A stretch of DNA of 64,000 nt. It comes from Lysinibacillus alkalisoli (lineage in GTDB: Bacteria; Bacillota; Bacilli; Bacillales_A; Planococcaceae). The notes under the pieces are model-generated. The model was not told where the DNA came from. It did no database searches and saw only the letters and a list, made by a program, of their open reading frames with translations. Both the position numbers and the translations under genes were made by a program. Position 1 is the first letter of the stretch. The number at the start of each line of letters is the position of its first letter. The DNA lies in contig NZ_BMJT01000006.1 in assembly GCF_014643595.1 (NCBI RefSeq), positions 124,001 to 188,000 on the forward strand, given 5' to 3'. This document shows positions 44,994-54,258 of this stretch, one piece after another.

Positions 44994-45488
44994 TTATTTC
45001 GGACTCTTTTGAAAGGCTGTTAACACCATCGTTAATAAGATGGTGAATAGTGTGCCTCCTATTACGTAATGCCAATTAAAAAAGACAATGGTATTGGCAA
45101 AATTAGCTACTGTCTCGTAATGCATCATACCAATATTAGAGCCTTCATCTGCTATAGTTCGCATTATTTTTTTAGGATAAAAGAGTGATATATGATAGTA
45201 ATAAGCACTTGCACCGTAAATCATCAGACGCTCAATAAAACAAGGTAATAACAAACCTAGTGTATAAAATAATGCGGTTTTATTTTTACAAAATACGGCA
45301 TAATAAATGGCCCCTATCACATAGGGGACTAATATAAGACTTAAACTCAATGCCCTTTTATCATAATCTTCAGCTGCAAAGAAACTTAAACAAATGATCG
45401 TATAGGTCGTTGCCATAAAAAGCCAACCTATCATTAATTTTTTCACTGCATCATTTTTTTGTACCAAACAGATGATACATCCTTTCAC
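44994..45488 (-). CDS. Hypothetical membrane protein, 164 aa
   Basis: Four or five hydrophobic segments (GWLFMATTYTIICLSFFAA; LILVPYVIGAIYYAVF; TALFYTLGLLLPCFI; YVIGGTLFTILLTMVL). No recognisable family. The start is uncertain: GTG at 45488 has a weak site, and other in-frame starts exist. It is upstream of and close to the GNAT gene. Confidence 0.55.
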   Translation of the reverse strand: MKGCIICLVQKNDAVKKLMIGWLFMATTYTIICLSFFAAEDYDKRALSLSLILVPYVIGAIYYAVFCKNKTALFYTLGLLLPCFIERLMIYGASAYYYHISLFYPKKIMRTIADEGSNIGMMHYETVANFANTIVFFNWHYVIGGTLFTILLTMVLTAFQKSPK

Positions 45489-45714
45489 TAACTCTGTACT
45501 TTTCTTACCGTATACTCATATCTTTTAAAGATAGCATGTGTACAAAAATAGCACAAATATTAACAAAAAATTGTACTCACCTTAGGTATCGCACAAATAT
45601 TTCACACTAAAATAACAACATATCTTTTATCAATGCATGCCTTAGTATGTACATAATGATTCGCATGCCATTTTGATAGCTACAACACTTATAGCTAAAC
45701 AATAACGGCGAGCC

Positions 45715-45984
45715 TTACCCCCAATACATAGCTGTGATAAAAAATAACTTACTCGCTGTATAACCAGCTATAGCTGTCATAACTATAAATAAAATAGAAG
45801 ATAAGCGCTGTTTCTCCTCTTTGATATGCCATAAATATGTATAAAAAAATAAAATATAACAAAGTAAACTCACAACAAAACAAGCAGTCACAACAATACG
45901 CGAATTCACTGGCAGTACACTACCACTCCAACTCACAATAAATCCTATCAGAAAAAATATAAACGCTTTACGTTGTCCTTGCAC
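45715..45984 (-). CDS. Hypothetical membrane protein, 89 aa
   Basis: Three hydrophobic helices (FIFFLIGFIVSWSGSVL; IVVTACFVVSLLCYILF; SILFIVMTAIAGYTA). GGGGAG lies 8 bases before a GTG at 45984, which I prefer to the GTG at 46002 that overlaps this site. No recognised family; isolated in a sparse stretch. Confidence 0.55.
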   Translation of the reverse strand: MQGQRKAFIFFLIGFIVSWSGSVLPVNSRIVVTACFVVSLLCYILFFYTYLWHIKEEKQRLSSILFIVMTAIAGYTASKLFFITAMYWG

Positions 45985-46186
45985 AAATCCCTCTCCCCTC
46001 ACTACATTTACCTAAATGGAATATCACTACATAATATCATAGATTATTGTATTTATTAGTAATTGTTGCGTGATATGCAACGCCTTATAAACTTATTTGT
46101 ACAAGGTGTAACGTTTCGTTGCTTGTTGCCCTGTACACCATCCCTTATCGTAAAAGTATACTAACTGGAAGGGAGTACGGTAACCT

Positions 46187-46516
46187 ATGTATCAAGAGAC
46201 AAAACGAATCAATTATATCGTGTTAATTAGTTTGCTTTGCTTTAACTTTATTTTTATTACAGGGGTGGCTATCGGCATAGTTGCTCTCATTGCAAGTTTA
46301 TGGATCGTCATTGCTTCTTTTATAGCATCTCCATTGGCACTGCTTAGTTTAATTGCTTTGGATTTGCAGTCGTTTGTATGGTGGGAGTTTATCGGGAGTA
46401 TTGTATTATTTGCTATTGGCATATTTTTATATCCGATAGCGAAAAAGATGACTACGTTAACTGCAAAAGCAGCCATCTTATACATTAAGATGAACCAACA
46501 GGCGATTTACTACTAA
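46187..46516 (+). CDS. Hypothetical membrane protein, 109 aa (DUF1700-free, Bacillus-type small TM protein)
   Basis: Begins MYQETKRINYIVLISLLCFN, then three hydrophobic helices (ITGVAIGIVALIASLWIVI; ALLSLIALDL; FIGSIVLFAIGIFLYPI) and a basic end. It resembles small HAAS-partner-like membrane proteins in Bacilli, but I cannot assign a family. AAGGGAG lies 11 bases before the ATG. Confidence 0.55.
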   Translation: MYQETKRINYIVLISLLCFNFIFITGVAIGIVALIASLWIVIASFIASPLALLSLIALDLQSFVWWEFIGSIVLFAIGIFLYPIAKKMTTLTAKAAILYIKMNQQAIYY

Positions 46517-46540
46517 AATCGTTAACCTAATTTAAGCATA

Positions 46541-46574
46541 AAACCCATTCCGACATGACGCTAGGAATGGGTTT
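46541..46574. terminator. Bidirectional terminator
   Basis: AAACCCATTCC / GGAATGGGTTT between convergent genes. Confidence 0.82.
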
Positions 46575-46581
46575 TACTTTA

Positions 46582-46932
46582 TTAGGCGCGTAATATTTTA
46601 TCCATTGCCCTACCTTTACCTAACTCATCTATTAACTTATCTAAATAACGAATCTCTCGCATGATAGGCTCTTCAATGTCTTCAATACGCACGCCACAAA
46701 TCACACCTGTAATGAGCAAACGTTTAGGATTTAACTGCGGAGCTTGCGCAAAAAAATCTTCAAAACTTGTTTCATTGGCTAAGTGCTCCCTTAATTGTTG
46801 CTGATTGTAACCTGTTAGCCACTGCATAATGACATCTACTTCTTGTTGACCTCGCCCTTTCTTTTCTGCCTTTGTTATATAGTGGGGATATACTTTTATA
46901 ATAGGCATCTTATAAATATTATGCTTTGCCAT
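46582..46932 (-). CDS. DUF2200 family protein
   Basis: 116 residues with the DUF2200 pattern: [20 protein letters not shown], then [19 protein letters not shown] and [19 protein letters not shown]. Function unknown; the fold is small and soluble. GGAGG lies 7 bases before the ATG. It is monocistronic. Confidence 0.88.
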   Translation of the reverse strand: MAKHNIYKMPIIKVYPHYITKAEKKGRGQQEVDVIMQWLTGYNQQQLREHLANETSFEDFFAQAPQLNPKRLLITGVICGVRIEDIEEPIMREIRYLDKLIDELGKGRAMDKILRA

Positions 46933-47123
46933 ATAATAACCTCCTATCTTAATTCAATGATACCCTTTAATCACTACATCTAAAGATGGGTAAACTAGGC
47001 ATCACGTGCATAAAGCAAGGCTTGATGTTGTGGTTATAGCTTACACCTCATACACTTTTAATGAATAAAAAATGTTACTATTTTATCGCTGAATCGTTAC
47101 ATGTACTCGTCCTATAGTTTCAA

Positions 47124-47807
47124 TTACACTTCGTATCTCCCACCATGATAACAGTAATATACTTTTGCTTGTAAATTTTTCACCGTTTGTAATGATTGCT
47201 CTGCTGTTTTCAGATCTAAACCGAATTGAAGGTTTGCAACCGTTAATTGCCCTGCTTCATGTACAGCCGCATCACCTGTAATGATACTATTCAGTGCTGG
47301 GAAGAATAACGAAATATGCCCTGCTGTATGACCTGGCGTCGCAATAACTTGACAGGCGTCTTGTAAAATCAGATCTAGATGATTTACTGTTTTGTCTACT
47401 CTCACATATTCAAGTGACTGTAATTGTTGGACAAACCATTCACCAAAGTCTTTTTGTTCTTTAGGCATATGTGCAAGTATTTCTTGTGCTTGGATTAAAC
47501 GTTCTGATGGTTGTGCACCACTAATTGATGGCGCTTCAATAGCACTCACTATAATCGTTACATGTGGGTATTTCTCTTTTAAAGCATATAATGAGCCAAT
47601 ATGGTCATCATAATGCGTAATTATTATATGTTGCAACTGCGTTGTGTCATAACTAGCTTCTTGAATAGCCACTTCAATGAATGGTAGAAAATTCGCATAG
47701 CCTGCATCAACTAAAATTAACCCTTCTCCTTGTACAATTAATATGGGAGAAATCCAATTTTCTTGACCATTGAATTCAAATTTTATTAGTAATTCTACTA
47801 ATTCCAT
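47124..47807 (-). CDS. Metallo-beta-lactamase-fold hydrolase
   Basis: 227 residues. Metal motif IIITHYDDHIGSLYALKEK (H-x-[YD]-D-H; the first His is followed by Tyr-Asp-Asp-His), TPGHTAGHISLFFP (third His) and ITGDAAVHEAG (bridging Asp). This is the glyoxalase-II-like, lactonase-like group; the usual H-x-H-x-D-H has Tyr in the second His place, which could alter metal binding. GGAGG lies 7 bases before ATG 47807. It is monocistronic. Confidence 0.85.
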   Translation of the reverse strand: MELVELLIKFEFNGQENWISPILIVQGEGLILVDAGYANFLPFIEVAIQEASYDTTQLQHIIITHYDDHIGSLYALKEKYPHVTIIVSAIEAPSISGAQPSERLIQAQEILAHMPKEQKDFGEWFVQQLQSLEYVRVDKTVNHLDLILQDACQVIATPGHTAGHISLFFPALNSIITGDAAVHEAGQLTVANLQFGLDLKTAEQSLQTVKNLQAKVYYCYHGGRYEV

Positions 47808-47873
47808 TATCACACCTCCCATAATACATTTTTATTTTACTCTAAACTTTACCACCTAGCTATTATGCTCAAA

Positions 47874-47921
47874 AAATAAACTGTACCATGAGGAGATGAA
47901 CTCCTCATAATACAGTTTATT
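47874..47921 (-). terminator. Terminator after KAS III-like gene
   Basis: AATAAACTGTA / TACAGTTTATT with an inner ATGAGGAG / CTCCTCAT stem, next to the stop at 47924. Confidence 0.7.
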
Positions 47922-47923
47922 CA

Positions 47924-48892
47924 CTAATAGCGCCACAACATTGTACCTGCTTGATAACCAGAGCCCAATGTCCAAAACATAATATAGTCACCCCTTTTAA
48001 TTTTGCCAGCTTGTATATCTTCATACAAAGCTAAAAATGGGCTGTTATTGCCTGTATAACCATAGCGATCGCCAACATAGCTCACTTTATCTGCAGGTAA
48101 GTTTAATGCTTCCTTAATTAAATTAATATTCCTTTTTGACAATTGCGAGAAGCAATATGCCCCTATATCATTTGTTGTTAACTGATGCTTTGCTAACATT
48201 TTAGGGATCGAATCAATCGCGAATTTAACACTATCAATGCCATCAAAATTACCCCAATACATATAACTTGCATCTTCTTTTTCACGTACCGTTTTTGCTA
48301 ATCCCTTTGGTGGGTAAACAATTTCTTCTGTGAAATTTGTATTGGATTGGTAGACAACATCTATTAGCTCACTATCTGAATGATCCTTCTCTAAAATCAA
48401 TGCTACTGCTGCCTCGCCAAATGTTGGATACGTAACAGGGTTTTCAGGATTCATAATTAAACTATAAAAATCAGAACCTATCACCAAAGCCCTTTTGTTA
48501 TTTGAAGTTACTAATGTGCGTGTTATTTGCTCTACTCCAATAAACATACCTATACAATTGGCATTTAAATCATAGCACAATGTATCTTCCTTTCCTGCAA
48601 GTGCTTCATGAATCATCAGTGCATTGGTAGGTGATAAACGTTCAGGTGTCATGCTAATAAATACAATCATATCTATATCTTCTACTGCTACTTGAGCTTT
48701 AGTGAGCACTTCACGTGCTGCCTCTATTGCCATTGTTAAACTATTCTCTTCTGTACCTTTAATTTGATAACGTACTTTCGAACCGATTTTTTCTAATAAG
48801 CCTACGATATCCTTATCTTGTTTTTCAAAATGTTGAATAAAATGCTCATTATCTAGTTGATGCGTAGGATGATAAATCGCTAACTCTTTCAT
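47924..48892 (-). CDS. 3-oxoacyl-ACP synthase III-like protein (active-site His not conserved)
   Basis: 322 residues of thiolase-fold FabH type: DIDMIVFISMTPERLSPTNA, LNANCIGMFIGVEQI with the nucleophilic Cys, and YGYTGNNSPFLAL with the Asn. The family motif HQANxRI appears as SQLSKRN, so the catalytic His seems to be missing. It probably is not the main FabH; relatives act as acyltransferases in secondary metabolism. GGGG lies before ATG 48892. It is monocistronic, next to MBL-fold genes. Confidence 0.8.
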   Translation of the reverse strand: MKELAIYHPTHQLDNEHFIQHFEKQDKDIVGLLEKIGSKVRYQIKGTEENSLTMAIEAAREVLTKAQVAVEDIDMIVFISMTPERLSPTNALMIHEALAGKEDTLCYDLNANCIGMFIGVEQITRTLVTSNNKRALVIGSDFYSLIMNPENPVTYPTFGEAAVALILEKDHSDSELIDVVYQSNTNFTEEIVYPPKGLAKTVREKEDASYMYWGNFDGIDSVKFAIDSIPKMLAKHQLTTNDIGAYCFSQLSKRNINLIKEALNLPADKVSYVGDRYGYTGNNSPFLALYEDIQAGKIKRGDYIMFWTLGSGYQAGTMLWRY

Positions 48893-49037
48893 ACTTACCC
48901 CTTTTAACATATCTCCATTACCTCCACAATTACGTTATACTTTATATTTTTATTAACAAATAATGTTAACTATATCAATTTAACATAAAGTACCTTTATA
49001 ATACAAAATATAACACAAAAGGAATGTTTTTTAATTG

Positions 49038-49820
49038 TTAAAACTGGATGCTAAAGCCTTCAAATGTATGAATACCCGTTCCAAACCTTATTAAATCCTG
49101 CTGACGCAAATAACGAGTGGCTCGTTTGACTTCTTCAAAGATGGCAGGTGTAATCCCCAATGTATGATGTGACCCATAAATCATGGTCACACCTGAGATT
49201 TGTGTAATGCGCTCTAAAGAATTCACTAAATCCACTGGGCTTGTTGTAGGGTAAAAGGCATAAATAGGTGTAGTATCATATAATAAATCTCCTGTAAATA
49301 AATAGCCTGTTTGCCTATCAAAAATTACGATATGCCCAGGTGAATGACCAGGTGTGTGATAAACTTGCAATGTGCGATTTCCTAATGCAATCTCATCCCC
49401 ATCATGCAAGACACCTGTTGGTACACCCATAAACGGCGTATACGTAGTTGGATTAAATGTAGCGGGTACAGGTATTGTAATATCTCTAGCTGTATTCGCT
49501 CTAATTTGTTCAAGAGATAAACCCACAATACCTGTCTTAAGCCACTCTTCCTCATAAGCATGCACAAATATACGAGTATAAGCTCCGTGACTGCCAATAT
49601 GATCGGAATGTACATGTGTAGTAATCACATCAATGGGCAGTGACGTTAATTGATCCGTAATACGTTTTAGATTATCAATCCCCAAACCTGTATCAATTAA
49701 TGCAGCTTTATTTTGTCCGATTAATAAAAAGGAATGCACCTTCTCCCAATGACCTAACTCGCTGATTGCATATGTGTTACGGTCAATTTGGCTTACTGTA
49801 AACCATTCATCTTTTAACAT
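49038..49820 (-). CDS. Metallo-beta-lactamase-fold hydrolase
   Basis: 260 residues. Complete metal motif VITTHVHSDHIGSHGAY (H-x-H-x-D-H), TPGHSPGHIVIFDRQTG and LFTGDLLYDTTPIY, then GSHHTLG with the last His. Glyoxalase II-like group; substrate unknown, possibly a thioester or lactone. AGGGGG lies before ATG 49820; ten upstream codons are not used. It is monocistronic. Confidence 0.87.
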   Translation of the reverse strand: MLKDEWFTVSQIDRNTYAISELGHWEKVHSFLLIGQNKAALIDTGLGIDNLKRITDQLTSLPIDVITTHVHSDHIGSHGAYTRIFVHAYEEEWLKTGIVGLSLEQIRANTARDITIPVPATFNPTTYTPFMGVPTGVLHDGDEIALGNRTLQVYHTPGHSPGHIVIFDRQTGYLFTGDLLYDTTPIYAFYPTTSPVDLVNSLERITQISGVTMIYGSHHTLGITPAIFEEVKRATRYLRQQDLIRFGTGIHTFEGFSIQF

Positions 49821-49877
49821 AATAACGCCCCCTCTACCATAAACATACACTATTATCGTAGGAGAAGTTAAAAAGGC

Positions 49878-50522
49878 TTACCAAAGATAAGGAATAAGTT
49901 TTTTTGTTTTTTTACGATAGGCAGTAAATTGTGCACCATATTTATGTTGCAGGTAGGCATCCGACTTCGGAATATAACCATAAATAAAGACGAAGCATAA
50001 ACTAATCGGAATAATAAGGGCATACCAATTATTCGCGAGTAAGGCTAAACCAAACACCCATAAACAATCCCCTAAATAATTAATGTGAATGGCATATTTA
50101 AATAAACCACCTGTATATAATTTCCCCTTATTAGCAGGATTATCTTTAAATGGCTTACGCAATAACTCAGAAGCGGTATTTAATACACTCCCACCTATAA
50201 ATAATACCCAGCCTATTATAATTACAGTGGCATTCGGTATTTGACTACTCATCACAAATAAAATAGGAAAACCTAAGTAATAAATCCCAAACGCCGCACT
50301 GTTCATAATAGCTTCTTGCCAACTAATCCCTCTAGGCAGCCAAATAAACATCATCGCTGTTAAGCGTATTGTTGTAATAATTAATGCGATAAATAAGCCT
50401 ATTGCTACAGCCGTTGGTTCACGCATTATAAATAATACATAATAAGCAATGATTAAATAAATAAGCTCTGCACCAAAGATTAAACACTTTTCTTTTATGG
50501 TTGATTGTTGTATACCATACAT
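49878..50522 (-). CDS. Membrane methyltransferase-like protein (DUF1295/ICMT type)
   Basis: 214 residues with six hydrophobic helices. The C-terminal half has the pattern GGLFKYAIHINYLGDCLWVF and YLQHKYGAQFTAYRKKTKKLI, as in isoprenylcysteine carboxyl methyltransferase/steroid-reductase-like membrane enzymes (the final GxxxxxYRxxxxxLIP). AAAGGAG lies 9 bases before ATG 50522. It follows the MerR gene by 4 bases, so the two form an operon. Confidence 0.8.
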   Translation of the reverse strand: MYGIQQSTIKEKCLIFGAELIYLIIAYYVLFIMREPTAVAIGLFIALIITTIRLTAMMFIWLPRGISWQEAIMNSAAFGIYYLGFPILFVMSSQIPNATVIIIGWVLFIGGSVLNTASELLRKPFKDNPANKGKLYTGGLFKYAIHINYLGDCLWVFGLALLANNWYALIIPISLCFVFIYGYIPKSDAYLQHKYGAQFTAYRKKTKKLIPYLW

Positions 50523-50526
50523 TGTT

Positions 50527-51339
50527 CTACACTCCTTTAATAGGAAAATAAACTTCAATCACATGTTGATGTTGAGGTGTTGTATAAGGGTCGGTTTGAT
50601 AAATCTCAAAAGGTTTACCATTTACTTGGTACGCATTGGTCGCTATCCAAACACGTAACGTAGTATGGATGGCAGGCAAGTCTTCATAATCACCAATTAA
50701 TGTAGCCATAGCACATAAACCTACATCAAATAATGTCGTTTGTTCAGTTTGTTCTTTTACAGGAATCGCTAATTCAACATCGCTATGTTCAGGCTGATAC
50801 ACCTCACTATGCAAGATCGCCATAGGTTTGGCGATGGGGGTTACTTGTTGAAATACTACCTGGCTAAATAACGCATTAAAATGAGTGAGAAAATCAGCCA
50901 TATCTATTGATTTACGCTGTGTTATCAAATGGATTGGCAAAGGTGTCACTAAAGTTATGGCGATATCTTGCAAATAATGCATCATATTATTTGTTAACTC
51001 AAGTTGTTGTAAGTCACTTGTTAACTTAGTTAACAAAGTCTCGTATGCAGCAATAGCTTCTGTCATTTTGTCATACTGCGCTCTCAGTTGATGCTGTAAA
51101 AAATCAGTATCGGTCTGATTGACTAAGATGGCTTTAATTTCCTCAAGTGAAAACATATAACCTTTTAGTCTTGTAATATACAATGCGGTTTCTAGTTGCG
51201 TGACATTGTAATAACGATAACCATTAGTAGCATCAATATATGCTGGTTTGAGTAAATCAATCTCATCGTAATAACGCAATGTTTTTAATGTGAGATGTGC
51301 TATTTTAGAAAACTCACCAATCGACAACATATTCATCAT
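50527..51339 (-). CDS. MerR family regulator with GyrI-like effector domain
   Basis: 270 residues. The MerR DNA-binding part reads MLSIGEFSKIAHLTLKTLRY, YYDEIDLLKPAYIDATNGYR and LKGYMFSLEEIKAILV, then a coiled coil of about 40 residues and a GyrI-like/AraC_E_bind domain, as in BmrR. It should sense hydrophobic drugs or similar ligands. The promoter has the stretched 19-base spacer typical of MerR-type activation. Likely target is its own operon, including the membrane methyltransferase-like gene. Confidence 0.9.
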   Translation of the reverse strand: MMNMLSIGEFSKIAHLTLKTLRYYDEIDLLKPAYIDATNGYRYYNVTQLETALYITRLKGYMFSLEEIKAILVNQTDTDFLQHQLRAQYDKMTEAIAAYETLLTKLTSDLQQLELTNNMMHYLQDIAITLVTPLPIHLITQRKSIDMADFLTHFNALFSQVVFQQVTPIAKPMAILHSEVYQPEHSDVELAIPVKEQTEQTTLFDVGLCAMATLIGDYEDLPAIHTTLRVWIATNAYQVNGKPFEIYQTDPYTTPQHQHVIEVYFPIKGV

Positions 51340-51360
51340 CTCCTGTGCTGTGATACTTTC

Positions 51361-51391
51361 ACTTTATGGTCTCCTGTAAGGGGAAGGTCAA
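51361..51391 (-). promoter_or_regulatory. MerR-type promoter with 19-base spacer
   Basis: Minus strand TTGACC (51386-51391), 19-base spacer and TAAAGT (51361-51366). The spacer holds CCTTCCCC-TTA-CAGGAGACC, an imperfect dyad, as expected for MerR proteins that twist over-long promoters. Confidence 0.65.
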
Positions 51392-51564
51392 GCCCTATTG
51401 TTTAATTCTTCCCTTATTCATTATGTAGTAATACCTCTGCTTTCTTTATGCCTCATCTATGACGACGTATCATCACTGCAATAGGCACTTGTATACGAAC
51501 AGGCGAGAATCATAACGCCCATTTTAAAGTAAGCGCTCACTATACAATGGCACTCCTTCACAGT

Positions 51565-51598
51565 AAAAAAGATGAAGCGATTTTAACATCACTTCATC
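51565..51598 (-). terminator. Terminator after thrS
   Basis: GATGAAGTGA / TCGCTTCATC hairpin followed by TTTTTT on the minus strand. Confidence 0.82.
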
Positions 51599-51635
51599 CT
51601 CTGTTTCCTACCATGCCACTAGCGTTAAATGACAT

Positions 51636-53558
51636 TCATTGTAATGGCTTTAACTTATGTCGAATCTCCTGCTCTAATTTTTGAATAAAGACATCTACAG
51701 ATACGGTCTCTAACGCTTCTTGTTGATGAGCACGTACTGTCACTGTACCTTCTTGCTGCTCCTCATCACCTAACACAAGAATATAAGGTACTTTCTGCAT
51801 CTTGGCATCTCGTATTTTACGTCCCAACTTCTCATTACGCTGGTCAATTTCCGCTCGGATATTGGCTTGGCATAATGCTTCCTTCACTTGTGTAACATAG
51901 GGTAGATGCACATCTGAAACCCCAATAATCTTCACTTGTTGTGGGGCTAACCATAACGGGAACACCCCACCAAAATGTTCAATTAAAATGCCTAAGAAGC
52001 GGTCAATTGAGCCAAAGACAGCACGGTGAAGTACAACAGGGCGCACCTTTTCATTTTCTTCATTAATATAAGTTAAATCAAACTTCTCTGGCAGTTGAAA
52101 ATCTAATTGTATTGTGGCACATTGATGACTACGCTTAATCGCATCTCGTATATGAATGTCGATTTTAGGGCCATAAAAAGCACCATCCCCGTAGTTCACT
52201 TTATACGCATATCCTAATTGATTTAACACATGCTCAAGCGCTTCTTCCGCTTGATCCCACAAAGCTAACTCTCCCATATATTCCTCAGGCCTTGTTGATA
52301 GCTCAATCTCATATTCAAAGCCAAATACTTGATAGACATGGTCAATAATTTGTAGGGCTAATGCAATTTCATCTTCAATTTGTGCAGGTGTCACAAAAAT
52401 ATGGGCATCGTCTTGGCAAAATGTGCGCACGCGCAATAATCCATTTAAAGCACCACTAAATTCATGACGATGCACTTGACCAAACTCTGCCATCCGAATT
52501 GGCAAGTCACGATAAGAATGTAAGCTATTTTTATAAATCAACATATGCCCTGGGCAGTTCATCGGCTTTAAGGCAAAGTTTTGCTGATCCACCTGTGTAA
52601 AATACATATTGTCCTTATAATGTTCCCAGTGGCCAGACTGCTCCCACAAGCGTTGATTCATAATACTTGGTGTACGCACTTCTTGATAATCATACTTCGC
52701 TTGTAACTCTCTTAAAAAAGACTCTAAGTTGTTACGGATGATTTGCCCATTGGCTAAATAAAATGGCATACCAGGTGCCTCTTCAGAGAACATAAATAAT
52801 TGCAGTTCTTTACCTAGCTTGCGATGATTGCGCTTTTCAGCTTCTTCAAGAAAAACAAAGTAATCATCCATCTCCTCTTTTGTAGCAAAAGCTACACCAT
52901 AAATGCGCTGTAACATATCATTATTACTATCGCCACGCCAATACGCCCCTGAAATTGTTGTTAACGTAAAATGCTTTACTTTATTGGTAGAGGGAACATG
53001 TGGCCCTCGACATAAATCCACAAACTCGCCTTGGGTATAAATCGTAACACGCTCATCAATTGGAATAGATGCTAGTAATTCTAACTTCAACTTGTCATGG
53101 GCGAAAATTTGTTGCGCCTCTTGTCGAGTTACTTCCTTTCTGTTCACTGTGTGATTTTCATTTACAATTCGCTTCATTTCACGTTCGATTTTCTTTAAGT
53201 CCTCTGGTACAAGTGTATGACGCATTGCAACATCATAATAAAAGCCATTTTCAATAACAGGGCCAACACCTAACTGCACATCTGGATATAATCGTTTAAT
53301 CGCCTGCGCTAAGAGATGCGCTGCTGAGTGGCGTAATACCTGTAAACCTTCATCGGATGAAGCATCATAAAGTGCGATTTGTGCATGCTCTTGAATAGGT
53401 TGTGTCAAATCGGTTGTTGTTGTATTTACACTTCCTACAATTGATTTTTTAGCTAAACTCGGACTGATTGACTGTGCAATTTCGCTTAGTGTAATACCTT
53501 TAGCAAAGCTCTTTTGCTCACCATTCGGAAATTGAATGATTACATTTTGATTTGACAT
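51636..53558 (-). CDS. thrS: Threonyl-tRNA synthetase
   Basis: 640 residues, normal size. Domains in order: TGS (N-terminal; SNQNVIIQFPNGEQKSF), editing domain with the HSAAHLLAQAIKRLYPD zinc-like motif, class II catalytic core (MNCPGHMLIYKNSLHSYRDLP, RMAEFGQVHRHEFSG, RVRTFCQDDAHIF) and C-terminal anticodon-binding domain (VKIIGVSDVHLPYVTQV). GGAG precedes ATG 53558. The open frame continues upstream through the T-box leader, but that is untranslated RNA. Confidence 0.97.
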   Translation of the reverse strand: MSNQNVIIQFPNGEQKSFAKGITLSEIAQSISPSLAKKSIVGSVNTTTTDLTQPIQEHAQIALYDASSDEGLQVLRHSAAHLLAQAIKRLYPDVQLGVGPVIENGFYYDVAMRHTLVPEDLKKIEREMKRIVNENHTVNRKEVTRQEAQQIFAHDKLKLELLASIPIDERVTIYTQGEFVDLCRGPHVPSTNKVKHFTLTTISGAYWRGDSNNDMLQRIYGVAFATKEEMDDYFVFLEEAEKRNHRKLGKELQLFMFSEEAPGMPFYLANGQIIRNNLESFLRELQAKYDYQEVRTPSIMNQRLWEQSGHWEHYKDNMYFTQVDQQNFALKPMNCPGHMLIYKNSLHSYRDLPIRMAEFGQVHRHEFSGALNGLLRVRTFCQDDAHIFVTPAQIEDEIALALQIIDHVYQVFGFEYEIELSTRPEEYMGELALWDQAEEALEHVLNQLGYAYKVNYGDGAFYGPKIDIHIRDAIKRSHQCATIQLDFQLPEKFDLTYINEENEKVRPVVLHRAVFGSIDRFLGILIEHFGGVFPLWLAPQQVKIIGVSDVHLPYVTQVKEALCQANIRAEIDQRNEKLGRKIRDAKMQKVPYILVLGDEEQQEGTVTVRAHQQEALETVSVDVFIQKLEQEIRHKLKPLQ

Positions 53559-53587
53559 ATTACCTCTCCTTTTCTTTTTTGGCAAAT

Positions 53588-53850
53588 AAAAAAAGCACAC
53601 ACGCATCCGCAAAGGGACGAATATATGCTTGAACACCCGTGGTACCACCCAAATTTCTACTGCATAGAGCAGTAGCTTATCAGTACAGATAACGTCTGTA
53701 TACGTCACTAATTTCTTAGTGCAGCTCCAAGGGAGTAAATCGCATTGTCCAAACAGGAAACTTTCAGCCGGTGATTTCCCTCTCTTTTGTTCTTCACTAA
53801 AACGATTCATATCCTTTTCATTGCTTTTACCATTCAAATTATTTTATTTA
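53588..53850 (-). promoter_or_regulatory. T-box leader (threonine) of thrS with terminator
   Basis: Minus strand T-box core GGGTGGTACCACGGG (53636-53650), with an AGAGAG motif and GGAAA-loop-TTTCC stem in Stem I upstream. A long terminator stem (AAGCATATATTCGTCC / GGATGCGTGTGTGCTT with GU pairs) ends in TTTTTTT at 53588-53595. The specifier codon was not certain (a Thr codon is implied by the gene). Uncharged tRNA-Thr should induce thrS. Confidence 0.92.
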
Positions 53851-53865
53851 TTTAAATTATTACTC

Positions 53866-53894
53866 AATTTATCTTATTATTCATTTTATGTCAA
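53866..53894 (-). promoter_or_regulatory. Promoter of thrS T-box transcript
   Basis: Minus strand TTGACA (53889-53894), 17-base spacer, TAAATT (53866-53871). Confidence 0.68.
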
Positions 53895-54223
53895 CATCAT
53901 TTTTCAAAACTACAAATGCAAAGCCTAGTAATGTGTGATGTAATGTTTACCCCATTATCCTTTCATGTCTATTAATCATCAGCCATTTTACTTTCTATTG
54001 TTATATTTTTATTTCTATATCAATCAATTCTGCCTAGCTCTTACATACTTTGAACTTAGCATCATTAGTTGATTATTGTAAACATCTAGTTTGGTCTAGT
54101 AACAACTACAATATGCGGTTTGCTTAGAGCATTTAACCTAACTTATCTATTGTTCCAACTCTCTATTCATTTTAAGTCAGCGATATCATTATCAAACAAT
54201 TTAATTAACTACTATGAATAGTT
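53895..54223. other. AT-rich intergenic region, no gene seen
   Basis: About 330 bases between thrS promoter and PadR operator. No ORF with a ribosome site or stable hairpin; it marks the change from compact chromosome to the sparse right-hand region. Confidence 0.5.
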
Positions 54224-54254
54224 GATATCTATGTTTCATTGCAACATAGGTATC
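54224..54254 (+). promoter_or_regulatory. Likely PadR operator (inverted repeat)
   Basis: GATATCTATGTT (54224-54235) and AACATAGGTATC (54243-54254) pair at 11 of 12 positions, ending just before the PadR start. Position fits autorepression. Confidence 0.55.
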
Positions 54255-54258
54255 TCTC

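Noticed and set aside
53559-53837. N-terminal extension of thrS by 93 codons
   Set aside because: This DNA is the T-box leader; the ribosome site and family length place the start at 53558.
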